DNA of 64,000 nucleotides from Cyclina sinensis. Taxonomy: Eukaryota > Mollusca > Bivalvia > Venerida > Veneridae. Every line of letters begins with the position of its first letter. Position 1 is the first letter of the stretch. The stretch is from NCBI GenBank assembly GCA_012932295.1, contig JAAONU010000002.1, positions 18,631,770 to 18,695,769 on the forward strand. Direction: 5' to 3'. The notes under the pieces are model-generated. The model worked only from the letters and a program-made list of their open reading frames with translations. It was not told the DNA's origin and ran no database searches. Shown here piece after piece: positions 63,201 through 64,000 of this stretch. The position numbers and the translations under genes were made by a program.

Positions 63201-63564
63201 GTATAACTCAAAGATATGGGGTGAAATGGCTTGTTTTTGAAAGGAAGTGAGATTTTGTCCATTTTTTTGCAAGTTTGGTCAAAATCAAATAAAAAATGTG
63301 GTCTCTATTGTGTTTGCAAAAAATTGTTGACAAATGGATGTACAGACAACAGACGAAGTGTGATCACAAAAGCTTACCTTGTCACTTCATGACAGGTGAG
63401 CTAAAAATGGTATAAAGCAAGAGAAAATAATCAACTTCTGATGAAATTTCACCTCCAGGGGCTCCCTCAATATGTCTTCTCCAACAAGAGCTATAGCTCT
63501 GTGTACCACTTCATTTGAAAGCAATCTCAACACATTATGAAACTTGTCCATCTGGTGGTAGTAT
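1..63564 (-). CDS. DNHD1: Partial dynein heavy chain-like gene, probably DNHD1-type (64 exons in window)
   Basis: Seen: 64 exons on the minus strand with AG acceptors, GT donors (one GC) and phases that agree throughout. They give about 3,665 codons with the dynein order tail, linker, AAA1-AAA4, stalk with microtubule-binding domain, start of AAA5. Recognisable blocks include an FPRFYFLS linker motif, an ITPLTERC motif at the AAA1 entry, GPAGCGK (AAA2), GENGCGKT (AAA3) and a SYLGP block at AAA5. Both gene ends are outside the window. Known: dynein heavy chains are AAA+ microtubule motors, and AAA1 ATP hydrolysis drives the stroke. Odd: AAA1 and AAA4 nucleotide sites are degenerate, and low-complexity inserts interrupt the linker and the AAA1-AAA2 junction. 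Inference: a DNHD1-lineage protein, probably with a non-motor or regulatory role in cilia or sperm. Dynein family membership is near certain; the DNHD1 assignment is about 0.6. An unusually diverged axonemal heavy chain is the alternative. Symbol given here only; the segments below belong to the same gene. Confidence 0.9.
536..776 (-). CDS. Stalk coiled-coil 2, exon 63 of window
   Basis: Encodes about 81 residues beginning RYHRMMISKVKPLHQKVDE and continuing as an uninterrupted heptad helix with high Leu/Lys/Glu content, ending ETAAQLRR before the GTAAGC donor. It matches the return helix of the dynein stalk ('y..v.k.v.Pk...l..Ae..l......L...q..L'). Length agrees with its partner helix. Confidence 0.94.
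1004..1238 (-). CDS. Microtubule-binding domain, exon 62 of window
   Basis: Length 235 bp with acceptor at 1238 (TTTAG|) or 203 bp with acceptor at 1206; donor GTTTGT after 1004. Both versions end in the same phase. Sequence TWQKGAKRQMANIERFIEEL then MSFDDQQLPEATLALVEPYL and SACGSLCKWVRGV closely follows the canonical axonemal tip domain ('W..AKk.L.....Fi..L..fdkd.i.......i..y....F.p......S.aa..lC.Wv.a'). The tip fold is therefore kept, although the motor sites are degenerate; microtubule contact is plausible, by inference. Confidence 0.92.
1518..1618 (-). CDS. Candidate alternative exon in the microtubule-binding domain
   Basis: A 101-bp open segment bounded by GGCAG| and |GTGAGT. It accepts the phase-1 end of exon 1705-1879 and encodes about 33 residues starting NLLFPEKYLDPYQKLL. 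It ends in phase 0, which cannot join the acceptor at 1238 (immediate stop) but does join, in frame, a second acceptor at 1206 (CTTGGCAG|). The route skipping it (1705 to 1238) gives the family-typical ILKSP..TWQKGAKRQ. So two mutually exclusive in-frame routes exist. It could be a real alternative or a constitutive exon; transcripts would decide. Confidence 0.45.
1705..2668 (-). CDS. Stalk coiled-coil 1, exons 59-61 of window
   Basis: Exons at 2512-2668, 2104-2208 and 1705-1879. They encode about 145 residues of heptad-rich Leu/Ile/Glu/Lys helix (for example LRKNLEHEMIVLEERKQ and QIKVVKAQLDKISKLKK), followed by IDKLHELRAMQKPIIDIEDLM, which matches the hinge into the microtubule-binding domain ('i..ik....PP..v..vm'). 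The donor of the first exon (2510-2511) is GC in the context CAG|GCAAGT, a standard GC-AG intron. Coiled-coil 1 pairs with the helix encoded by 536-776. Confidence 0.92.
2510..2511 (-). other. GC splice donor (GC-AG intron)
   Basis: The boundary reads CAG|GCAAGT on the minus strand, after an exon in correct phase and before a GT-AG-like acceptor at 2208. No GT donor nearby keeps frame. GC-AG introns are a minor normal class and this one has an ideal context. Confidence 0.8.
3034..5979 (-). CDS. AAA4 module with degenerate P-loop, exons 53-58 of window
   Basis: Exons at 5808-5979, 5122-5358, 4591-4833, 4054-4259, 3534-3700 and 3034-3184. LLFLWQHECYWVYGHRM matches the canonical 'l.rLw.HE..RvF.DRL'. 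The AAA4 P-loop reads EGSPGQST against canonical GVGGSGKQS; the essential Lys is Gln (codon 4738-4740). The Walker B segment reads LLLHEEEL in place of 'FLFTDSQI'. The fold continues with WNFFLKTVRNNFRVCL, joined across the 3701-4053 intron by GTATGT donor and AAAAG acceptor, NFQRRCREYPAF, WFPHW and the NTSYEKFVER run that opens the stalk. The acceptor of 5122-5358 is a tandem AG; using the second gives an end at 5352, two residues shorter and still in frame. Confidence 0.92.
3185..3533. other. Intron with AACC-type microsatellite
   Basis: Between 3355 and 3435 there is an imperfect run of CAATCAACCAACCAA type tetranucleotides. The rest is unremarkable. The neighbouring intron 2669-3033 holds A-runs at 2807-2835. 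Confidence 0.65.
5359..5807. other. Intron, nothing recognised
   Basis: AT-rich sequence without repeats, coding potential or structure that I could see. The same holds for introns 2209-2511, 3701-4053, 4260-4590 and 12220-12530. Confidence 0.6.
6841..7440. repeat. Foldback (MITE-like) element
   Basis: Arms 6841-6938 and 7342-7440 are inverted copies: both contain CCACAGGCAT/GCACAGGCAT, CACTATATAACCAA, GTTCACAAGAATGAATCT and AGGGTCACTTTA in mirrored order. The ~400-bp centre is unrelated AT-rich sequence. No transposase and no clear target duplication. Confidence 0.85.
7680..7925 (+). repeat. Type-2 3'-end fragment with short tandem repeat
   Basis: Ends in the hairpin ATATGTCTCTCCCCC...GAAGAGGGGACATAAT (7888-7925), preceded by three copies of GATGAACAGATG (7830-7869). 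The 5' part (7680-7800) matches a dispersed bivalve-style sequence (CATAACTCCACTATTACTGG). No tandem core. Confidence 0.65.
8034..10610 (-). CDS. AAA3 module, intact nucleotide site, exons 46-52 of window
   Basis: Exons at 10453-10610, 10032-10202, 9450-9739, 9037-9163, 8681-8889, 8438-8546 and 8034-8197. AAA3 has a full P-loop GENGCGKT (9530-9553; Lys codon 9533-9535), a Walker B LLCFVDDVNLS with both acidic residues, and a STIN sensor run in 8681-8889. Later exons encode the C-terminal helices, including the LPTAQRCHYIFTVKDLSCIFK block (canonical 'F.PT..K.HYlFnlRDlsrvfqG'). In cytoplasmic dynein AAA3 nucleotide state gates the motor. Here it is the best-preserved catalytic site in the ring, so it may act as a switch without an AAA1 engine; that is inference. 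Confidence 0.94.
10960..12022 (+). repeat. Type-1-ended element with a different core (copy D)
   Basis: Ends like the other type-1 copies (GATCACAAAAGCT ... CTCAGGTGAGCTAAAAA, 11976-12022) but the core is made of ~170-bp diverged units with GGTAAAGGTC...CTGGACAATG and GGTTTCAGACAAGAAGATTT-like wording. A 19-base A-run at about 11791 lies inside. Open reading frames here are short and without family resemblance. Confidence 0.65.
12078..16210 (-). CDS. AAA2 module, intact Walker A, exons 41-45 of window
   Basis: Exons at 16011-16210, 15686-15843, 14181-14298, 12531-12644 and 12078-12219. The P-loop GPAGCGKS (15808-15831) satisfies GxxxxGK[ST]. Downstream are the AAA2 block FSKAVESEELIGYFDPKTKEWKDGLF (canonical 'npKavt..eLyG..d..t.eW.DGl'), Walker B-like IMQLDGE, and the LGNNERISVPDTLRFMWE run, which matches 'l.nGERI.l...vr.lFEv'. 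The following MSPSLLASVGVMVM replaces the canonical SPATVSRCGMVY, so the Arg of that motif (SRC), which lies near the neighbouring AAA site, is missing. AAA2 in ordinary dyneins binds ATP structurally without hydrolysis. Confidence 0.93.
12866..14167 (+). repeat. Type-1 tandem-core element (copy A)
   Basis: Begins near GGCCCTATATCGCTCACCTG, has about seven tandem monomers of ~140-148 bp (GTGACCTAGTTTTTGACCCC...ATACAGCTTCTATCGCATAC), then a tail of short GACAGACGAC repeats, and ends in the hairpin AGCTCACCCTGAGC / GCTCAGGTGAGCT (14131-14161) followed by AAAAA. Nonautonomous mobile element by inference; no coding potential. Confidence 0.8.
14400..15484 (+). repeat. 51-bp minisatellite
   Basis: About 21 tandem copies of a 51-bp unit (TTGTTTACTGCAATGTGGCA ... 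GCCTGGTCAAAATTATTCATTCACAGACA), most differing at only a few positions. One unit at 15210-15240 has an 8-bp deletion. As 51 is a multiple of 3, long repetitive open frames occur by chance in several frames. Lies in the intron between exons 14181-14298 and 15686-15843. Confidence 0.95.
16211..17844. other. Long intron, nothing recognised
   Basis: 1.6 kb of AT-rich sequence. No tandem repeat, terminal inverted repeat or conserved reading frame was recognised; the longest open frames lack family wording. Confidence 0.55.
17845..19915 (-). CDS. AAA1 C-terminal helices and acidic/Ser-rich connector, exons 38-40 of window
   Basis: Exons at 19805-19915, 18771-18821 (51 bp) and 17845-18123; all are multiples of three and enter in phase 1. 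The first aligns with the AAA1 alpha-domain (FNGWSLKTLKGVVAEAG, canonical YDFGLRAIKSVLVAAG). The 51-bp exon is nearly all acidic (ESFEEEEEEEG), with no counterpart in standard dyneins. The third returns to family sequence (LRDSFLPRMVGRDASVFVTLMTDIWP, canonical 'lr..n.PKf...D..lF..l..DlFP') and ends in a run of Ser, Lys and Arg. Being exact multiples of three, all three could be skipped without a frameshift. Confidence 0.88.
18124..18770. other. Intron, nothing recognised
   Basis: AT-rich, no repeat or structure noticed. The downstream intron 18822-19804 holds the GT-rich minisatellite and a G-run near 19661-19679 (GGAGGGGGGCGGGGAAGGGG). Confidence 0.55.
19018..19322 (+). repeat. ~20-bp GT-rich minisatellite
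   Basis: About 15 copies of TGGATATGTGTGGTACATGG and its partner TGGATATGTGTGGTATGTGG, alternating so a ~40-bp higher-order period is visible. Strand-asymmetric (G/T on the plus strand, A/C on the transcribed RNA). Intronic. Confidence 0.93.
19916..21253. other. Intron part, nothing recognised
   Basis: AT-rich sequence with a T-run at 20859-20872 (Tn then A-run). The MITE-like element follows at 21254. 21701-22640 is also plain, with an A-run at 22421. Confidence 0.5.
21254..21700. repeat. MITE-like element with imperfect terminal inverted repeats
   Basis: Left end ACATTAAAGGGGCTGTGCTC, right end (reverse complement) ACATTAAAGAGGCTGTACTC; similarity continues about 40 bp. Interior has a small palindrome TATACCGT...ACGGTATA (21414-21434) and a weak RNA polymerase III B-box-like GAGTTCAAATCAGG near 21536. 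About 447 bp, noncoding. Confidence 0.75.
22640..23510 (+). repeat. Type-2 element, diverged monomers
   Basis: About five monomers of ~140-150 bp (GCCTGACCTTGACCCAGTGG, CATCTACTCATCAAGG, GTTCTTGAGATACTGATT) ending in the hairpin ATACTCCTCTTC / GAAGGGAGGCATAAT (near 23477-23508). Confidence 0.7.
23610..26457 (-). CDS. AAA1 module with degenerate ATP site, exons 35-37 of window
   Basis: Exons at 26314-26457, 24109-24568 and 23610-23714. The entry motif YIGSSPREVITPLTERC is a clear match to the canonical AAA1 entry. The P-loop is split by the intron: GPI ends at 26314, and DSGK-Y begins at 24568, against canonical GPAGTGKTET. Lys is kept, but the following Thr is Tyr. Walker B, canonical GAWGCFDEFNRI, reads GCWVTFNNLNSL, with the two Asn codons at 24416-24421. 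The sensor-1 region (canonical ITMNPGYAGR) reads LVDSAVPVTA. The fold markers KFNCTKSMDY, LNPTGACFAL, PDHVMRQFR and VLLFSQGF are otherwise kept at full length, so this is a preserved domain with a lost active site, not a decaying pseudogene. Confidence 0.94.
24790..25378 (+). repeat. Type-2 element, ~150-bp monomers
   Basis: Three to four monomers (AATGAGATCTATCCACC, GTTTCAAGTTGACATCTGAA, AATAATAAAGGGCAATAGCT) with a GGAAGGAAAGACAGACGGAG tail and a terminal hairpin TATCCCCCGCC / GGTGGGAGATA at about 25346-25375. Confidence 0.72.
25590..26170 (+). repeat. Diverged tandem repeat
   Basis: Three to four copies of a ~145-bp unit (AAGTTATTTCAAAATC, AACAGACAGACAGATGGAAA, CCTCAATCTGGTGAACA). The same unit recurs at 28840-29240. 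No coding potential. Confidence 0.55.
26458..27040. other. Intron, nothing recognised
   Basis: Plain AT-rich intron, as are 23715-24108, 27818-28233, 30191-30564, 30717-31088, 31613-31934, 36145-36767 and 36940-37246. Confidence 0.5.
27041..30190 (-). CDS. Linker C-terminal part with large disordered inserts, exons 30-34 of window
   Basis: Exons at 29992-30190, 29452-29699, 28234-28333, 27647-27817 and 27041-27348. Conserved islands are IETWLSSFLQCVKNALQFQ, the W-I-L-D-H-V start of the next helix, an IHKLSCLLSLLAHLRDLVEGLL run, and LEWKSQLQYRF, which matches the canonical FxWxxQLRYY. Between them are sequences absent from ordinary heavy chains: a basic Ser/Arg/Lys segment (end of 29992-30190 into 29452-29699), a KEKKKKRKDK run in 28234-28333, a Gly/Ser-rich acidic exon 27647-27817, and an EDEKEDIEEKIE run in 27041-27348. 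I read these as long, probably surface, disordered insertions. Phases 1,0,1,1,0 are consistent. Confidence 0.88.
28380..29240 (+). repeat. Two adjoining diverged tandem repeats
   Basis: 28380-28760 has two to three monomers resembling the 22640 element (TTGACCTTTGACTTAGTGGA, GTTCTTGAGTTACTGACT). 28840-29240 has two copies of the unit seen at 25590 (AGTAATTTCAAAATCCCTTGATG). Confidence 0.55.
29908..30012. repeat. Partial duplication of an exon 3' end and its donor
   Basis: ATTAAACTAGTATATACC...TTAGCAGTTTTTGTTGC occurs twice (about 29902-29938 and 29974-30010). The right copy is the true exon end and GTATAT donor at 29992. The left copy, in the intron, repeats the last ~17 exon bases plus the donor, with a one-base change. 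Confidence 0.8.
30565..36939 (-). CDS. Dynein linker (DHC_N2), exons 22-29 of window
   Basis: Exons at 36768-36939, 35991-36144, 33677-33840, 32391-32570, 31935-32144, 31477-31612, 31089-31232 and 30565-30716. Diagnostic linker features in order: a 'RALPEDVFTWDIYMGLHESI' type run, NPAMRTRHWKQL, the YEEVWLSKIFQF block, a WLEVQEKWVELEEV block, and the near-invariant FPRFYFLS. In working dyneins this rod swings across the ring during the power stroke. The exon at 32391-32570 (60 codons) is almost all Ser/Arg/Gln/Asn/Lys and looks like a disordered insert within the linker fold. An entire mariner transposon lies in the intron between 33840 and 35991. Confidence 0.92.
32981..33120. repeat. 140-bp nested palindrome
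   Basis: Arms GAATAATAGGTAAGTGTCTT...TTTATCTGGC (32981-33022) and GCCGGATAAACTTTCTCATT...CCTATTATTC (33080-33120) are inverted with few mismatches. The loop holds a second inverted pair, ATTTATCGGGT / ACCCGATAAAT. GC-rich centre in AT-rich surroundings. Confidence 0.85.
33121..33502. repeat. Possible MITE adjoining the palindrome
   Basis: TTTTATCCTGTCA (33122-33134) and TGACAGGATAAAA (33488-33500) are perfect 13-bp inverted ends. The right side also carries ACGTCACCGGTGATGACGT, a small palindrome near 33405. May form one element with the palindrome at 32981. Confidence 0.6.
34399..35651 (+). CDS. Mariner transposase (D,D34D), split by a TAA-rich intron-like segment
   Basis: Two open blocks, 34399-35085 and 35268-35651, join in frame to about 356 residues, the usual mariner length (around 345-355). 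N-terminal helix-turn-helix region (RSVIKFCVERGLTPGQ), then the first catalytic Asp in TMDETW, the second in HHDNAPPH and the third in SPDLAPLDFAYFP. There are 34 residues between the second and third Asp, hence D34D. The blocks are separated by 182 bp (35086-35267) that begins GTAATA, ends TTTCAG and is mostly (TAA)n. Start ATG at 34399, with another at 34408. No disabling stop or frameshift is seen if the segment is spliced. Confidence 0.93.
35086..35267 (+). repeat. TAA-rich segment with intron-like ends inside the transposase
   Basis: Starts exactly after the AAG codon of the DYYSK block as GTAATAATAA and ends CATTTCAG before GTTGTACG. Removing it restores the reading frame across a region that is continuous in other mariners. 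It contains a (TAA)n microsatellite, then unique AT-rich sequence. Either a gained intron or a microsatellite insertion tolerated by splicing. Confidence 0.7.
37247..41233 (-). CDS. Dynein tail helical region, exons 15-21 of window
   Basis: Exons at 41061-41233, 40588-40732, 40136-40276, 38897-39019, 38386-38598, 37879-38090 and a 48-bp exon at 37247-37294. Phases (2,0,0,0,0,2,2) agree. The first two exons carry a Ser/Thr/Arg/Pro-rich stretch (RSPHRTHAGSVRQQ and a following Ser/Thr run) unlike a compact helical tail and likely disordered. The rest is mainly helical, with heptad-like Leu/Glu/Lys spacing. The 48-bp exon encodes CRHELNNLKQVWETK and leads into the linker. In cytoplasmic dynein this part is a helical-bundle neck; the role here is inferred from position. 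Confidence 0.85.
37551..37584 (+). repeat. Isolated type-2 terminal hairpin
   Basis: TATATGCCTCCCACTT-ctc-AAGTGGGGGCATAAA forms a 13-bp stem with one wobble pair. Same motif as at the ends of the tandem-core elements. The sequence before it (37295-37550) shows no array. Confidence 0.65.
39066..40080 (+). repeat. Type-1-started diverged repeat (copy F)
   Basis: Left end AGAGGACCATGATAGCCCTA ... TTGCTCACATGAG agrees with copies A and E. Core diverged; the right part (39770-40060) resembles the ~170-bp unit (CTAGACAATGCTACATACCA). The terminal hairpin is not seen, so the copy is incomplete or too old. Confidence 0.55.
41625..42320 (+). repeat. Type-2 element with TATATGCCCG ends
   Basis: Ends TATATGCCCG (left) and CGGGCATATA (right) are inverted. 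About four monomers of ~145 bp (TGACCTTGACCTTTGACACA, CAATAGGGGTCATTCACTCA). Confidence 0.75.
42343..43405 (+). repeat. Type-1-ended element with the ~170-bp core (copy E)
   Basis: Left end GAGGGTCATGATGGCCTTAG ... CTCACCTGA, right end GATCCCAAAAGCTCACC. The core has four to five units of ~170 bp (AAACTTGGTACAGGGCTTCT, GATGCTCCATGCAAAATATC, TAGGCCTTGTGGTTTCA). The core matches copies D and the 53090 copy, not the 145-bp cores of copies A-C, although the ends agree with A. Confidence 0.7.
43521..43735 (+). repeat. tRNA-derived SINE-like sequence
   Basis: Head 43521-43600 has a tRNA-like A box (TGGCTCAGTGGGTTAG), a B box (GGGTCTGAATCC), and pairing ends GTTTC / GAAAC. The body beyond (AAATTCTTTTTTC ... 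GTCGCTTTAATG) is not tRNA. The anticodon arm is too degenerate for a working tRNA gene. Confidence 0.65.
43985..44836 (+). repeat. Type-2 tandem-core element, 157-bp monomers
   Basis: Five to six highly similar monomers of ~157 bp (GTGACCTTGACCTTGAGACA, CATAAAAATCCTTCAAGGGC), a GACGGACGGACAGACAGAC tail and a terminal hairpin ATATGTCTCCCCC / GGGGGGAGACATAAT (44802-44836). An internal tail plus half hairpin at 44297-44358 is fused directly to another monomer. High similarity between monomers implies recent amplification or homogenisation. The reading frames here repeat with the monomers and are not genes. Confidence 0.85.
44985..45420 (+). pseudogene. Decayed mariner relic related to the 34-kb copy
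   Basis: Several blocks align by eye to the transposase at 34399 in the same order: AATTTTGTGCTGAAC and ACAGGACAAACAA (N-terminal region), TATAAGTGGCACAA (helix-turn-helix end), then AGCAAATCATTCAAAGAATT and the following GATCTTAAGATGTC. The region carries stops and small indels and appears to lack the catalytic half. The right side ends AAAACCCTCATAC, resembling the terminal repeat of the intact copy. I read it as an old, internally deleted copy of the same or a sister family. Confidence 0.7.
45501..54872 (-). CDS. Dynein tail continuation, exons 7-14 of window
   Basis: Exons at 54769-54872, 53675-53753, 51186-51476, 49059-49294, 48016-48094, 47468-47611, 45788-45964 and 45501-45596, all phase-consistent. 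The exon at 51186-51476 reads a VNLDPQLLLLLKE block, the DHC_N1 equivalent of the 'FDPEL..LL.E' motif of axonemal heavy chains. The exon at 45788-45964 has the IRLELIDNRVAFRPPL run that matches the 'L.F.P.L' tail motif. The last two exons are acidic and predicted helical. Introns between them are large and hold most of the tandem-core repeats. The donor of exon 47468 is GTAGGT; reading past it gives an in-frame stop, which supports this splice. Confidence 0.87.
46349..47367 (+). repeat. 27-bp palindromic minisatellite
   Basis: About 38 copies of a 27-bp unit close to TAGACTATCAGTCTAGCATG followed by TAGTCCC. Each unit contains the inverted pair TAGACT-atc-AGTCTA. Sub-variants alternate (CATGAAG / CATGTAG, ATCAG / ATCGG, GCACG). 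Ends about 100 bp from the exon at 47468-47611. Confidence 0.95.
48213..48569 (+). repeat. Short type-2 element
   Basis: Bounded by ATGCCCCCGAAG and CCTTTGGGGGCAT (imperfect inverted ends), with two ~140-bp monomers (GGTCAAATAAATATAGGTCA, CTTGTCCAAAGGGGTG) between. Compact example that shows the whole architecture. Confidence 0.75.
49800..50685 (+). repeat. Type-1 tandem-core element (copy B)
   Basis: About five monomers of ~145 bp with CTGTGACCTAGTTTTTGA and TTTGGACTGAAAATGT blocks, then an ACGGACGGACGG tail and the terminal hairpin 50642-50673 (AGCTCACTCTGTCAC / GTGACAGGTGAGCT) followed by AAAAA. The left end is not clear; related AT-rich repeat sequence extends back to about 49380. Confidence 0.78.
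51918..53022 (+). repeat. Type-2 tandem-core element, ~150-bp monomers
   Basis: Starts ACATATATGCCCCCTAGCAG and ends in the hairpin ATATGCCCCCTCATC / GATGGGGGGCATAG (52991-53022), so short terminal inverted ATGCCCCC / GGGGGCAT ends are shared. The core has about five monomers with TGACCTTGACCTTTGACC-like wording and AGGGGTCATCTACTGGTCATGA. Confidence 0.8.
53090..53500 (+). repeat. Fragment of the ~170-bp core repeat
   Basis: Two units with CTATTTAAGTCTATGCAAAA, GTGACCCTTGGGGTGGGCCT and CACTAGACAATGCTACACAC wording, ending near ACAACAGCTCAACC. Matches the cores of the elements at 10960 and 42343. Adjacent to the hairpin-ended element at 51918-53022. Confidence 0.6.
53754..54768. other. Intron, nothing recognised
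   Basis: One kilobase of AT-rich sequence without repeats or conserved frames. The start of the next intron, 54873-55700, is likewise plain until a LINE-tail-like AATAAATATTCTGTTCTGTTC at 55760-55785. Confidence 0.5.
55847..56686 (+). pseudogene. LINE endonuclease C-terminal fragment and linker
   Basis: Contains NSLVDYVCSTPNLF and SDPNLLSDHALINF, matching the last motifs (S-x-x-D-Y and SDH) of the apurinic-like endonuclease of LINE ORF2. The preceding catalytic half is absent. Followed by a basic linker that leads to the reverse transcriptase. Confidence 0.8.
56683..57894 (+). pseudogene. LINE reverse transcriptase domain
   Basis: Reverse transcriptase motifs in order: NYRGITLLSALGKLFTRVL, QAGFRTGMGTTDN, AFIDFSKAFDYVSR, LGVRQGECLSPFLFSMFLND, the catalytic LYADDIVIFA, and the KTKILIFRKGG thumb entry. 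The catalytic Asp pair is present. The frame shifts just before (near 56670, in an A-run) and just after (near 57885, in a T-run), so the whole protein is not read as one frame. Confidence 0.92.
57860..58657 (+). pseudogene. LINE C-terminal region with Cys/His motif
   Basis: Continues from the reverse transcriptase in a different frame (FCKRLLGVKKST). Carries CSEC...EFHFVLQC, a C-x2-C-x8-H-x4-C arrangement typical of the C-termini of several invertebrate LINE clades. Ends with a stop at 58655-58657. Confidence 0.85.
58767..59035 (+). repeat. 144-bp direct repeat in LINE 3' noncoding region
   Basis: Two copies starting TACCATATGTCAATC (58767 and 58911). They share the GCCGCTTTTCG...GACAAGGCTGACAAATATGG block and a CATTCAGCGAATCATTGTTACC block, with small indels between copies. 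Consistent with a tandem duplication in the element's 3' UTR. Confidence 0.85.
59576..63564 (-). CDS. Dynein tail (DHC_N1-like), exons 1-6 of window
   Basis: Exons at 63453-63564, 61818-61939, 61393-61590, 60930-61161, 60530-60649 and 59576-59743. Phases chain without a stop. The first exon has one leftover base, so the gene continues upstream beyond the window. Family-typical wording includes a LKEALRVC run in exon 2, a RNAPCFDLLNAFMERC run across exons 3-4 and FERAFFQF in exon 4, matching the tail region that dimerises and binds intermediate and light chains in known dyneins. Exon 3 also carries an acidic, Ser/Gly-rich stretch (SNSSDGCLDEDE) that ordinary heavy chains lack. No start codon or signal peptide can be assigned because the true N-terminus is not here. 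Confidence 0.88.
60200..60490 (+). repeat. Single diverged type-2 monomers with a C-rich tract
   Basis: Wording such as CGATCTTGACCTTGATTACA and AGTGACCTAGACCTTGAACA recalls the type-2 core. A C-run with CACACACA (60278-60312) interrupts it. Old fragment, no ends visible. Confidence 0.45.
62240..63410 (+). repeat. Type-1 tandem-core element (copy C)
   Basis: About six diverged monomers of ~145 bp (GTGACCTAGTTTTTGACC, CATTCTGACAAAGTTTCATG), tail with GATGTACAGACAACAGACG, and the terminal hairpin 63371-63402 (AGCTTACCTTGTCA / TGACAGGTGAGCT) followed by AAAAA. Fills the intron between exons 61818-61939 and 63453-63564. Confidence 0.78.
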
Positions 63565-64000
63565 CTGTGAAGGAAACATAAATTACACATGTAGGGATTT
63601 AATCTACAACTCAAAAAATACTGACAGCAACTAAACCTTAAAAATGTTGTGCCTTTTTGAAAGCATTTTAATGACCACTATGGATTAAGAACATTACTGT
63701 AAAATCATTGCCAAGGTTGTCTATCCAAGATGTCTGGGTATCAATGCAGAATCTGTTTTACTTACGAGGCAAACTATTTGGATACATATCTAAAAGTGTC
63801 TATCAGTGTTGAAACAAAAACTTTAAATTGTATTAGTGGTCGATTTCAATTTGCACTGATGTGCTCTTTAAAAAACAAACATTAACAATGTTTTAACTTT
63901 TAACATCTTCACTGTGACAAAAAAGTTTAATCCTTTTGAGTACAGTTGAATATAGTTAATCATTTTTATGACTGGCCCAGTCATAAATTAAGCTTCCATC
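63565..64000. other. Intron at window edge, nothing recognised
   Basis: Sequence upstream of the first exon in the window. No exon-like open segment with splice sites was recognised; the next upstream exon must lie beyond 64000. Confidence 0.5.

Noticed and set aside
1..63564. Ordinary axonemal dynein heavy chain (DNAH family)
   Set aside because: AAA1 Walker A and B and the AAA4 P-loop are lost and the linker has large inserts, unlike all typical axonemal members; kept as an alternative with lower weight.
1..63564. Dynein pseudogene
   Set aside because: All 64 exons stay open, with consistent phases and good splice sites; decay would have produced stops or frameshifts.

Overview
The window is a stretch of animal nuclear DNA filled almost entirely by one very large, intron-rich gene on the minus strand. 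It is a dynein heavy chain-like gene that enters at the high-coordinate edge (N-terminal tail) and leaves through the low-coordinate edge (start of AAA5). I could chain 64 exons with consistent splice phases, about 11.0 kb of coding sequence or roughly 3,665 codons; both ends lie outside the window. AT-rich introns, many dispersed elements with tandem ~140-157 bp cores rich in TGACCT-type motifs, a mariner and a LINE all point to an invertebrate, most likely a bivalve mollusc. This taxonomic call is an inference from repeat style.

Layout along the gene (right to left): tail exons (DHC_N1-like) 63564-59576 and 54872-45501; tail continuation 41233-37247; linker (DHC_N2) 36939-27041, with Ser/Arg- and Lys/Glu-rich inserts; AAA1 26457-19805; an acidic/Ser-rich connector 18821-17845; AAA2 16210-12078; AAA3 10610-8034; AAA4 5979-3034; stalk coiled-coil 1 at 2668-1705; microtubule-binding domain 1238-1004; stalk coiled-coil 2 at 776-536; start of AAA5 at 247-1.

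The protein looks like a dynein without a working main motor site. In AAA1 the Walker A Ser/Thr is Tyr, both Walker B acidic residues are Asn and the sensor-1 Asn position reads Asp. AAA4 has lost its P-loop lysine. AAA2 and AAA3 keep good P-loops, and AAA3 keeps its Walker B Asp-Asp. This pattern and the inserts best fit the divergent DNHD1 (dynein heavy chain domain-containing protein 1) lineage rather than an ordinary axonemal dynein; the orthology is inferred. A possible alternative exon with a coupled alternative acceptor sits exactly in the microtubule-binding domain.

The introns hold: an apparently intact D34D mariner with perfect-looking ~29-bp terminal repeats, a TA duplication and what looks like an intron; a decayed relative of the same mariner; an antisense non-LTR retrotransposon with two frameshifts; two families of tandem-core elements that end in conserved hairpins (one with compensatory stem changes); three minisatellites, one of them palindromic; foldback/MITE-like elements; and tRNA-derived SINE-like sequence. 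No tRNA, rRNA, CRISPR array or second host gene was found.
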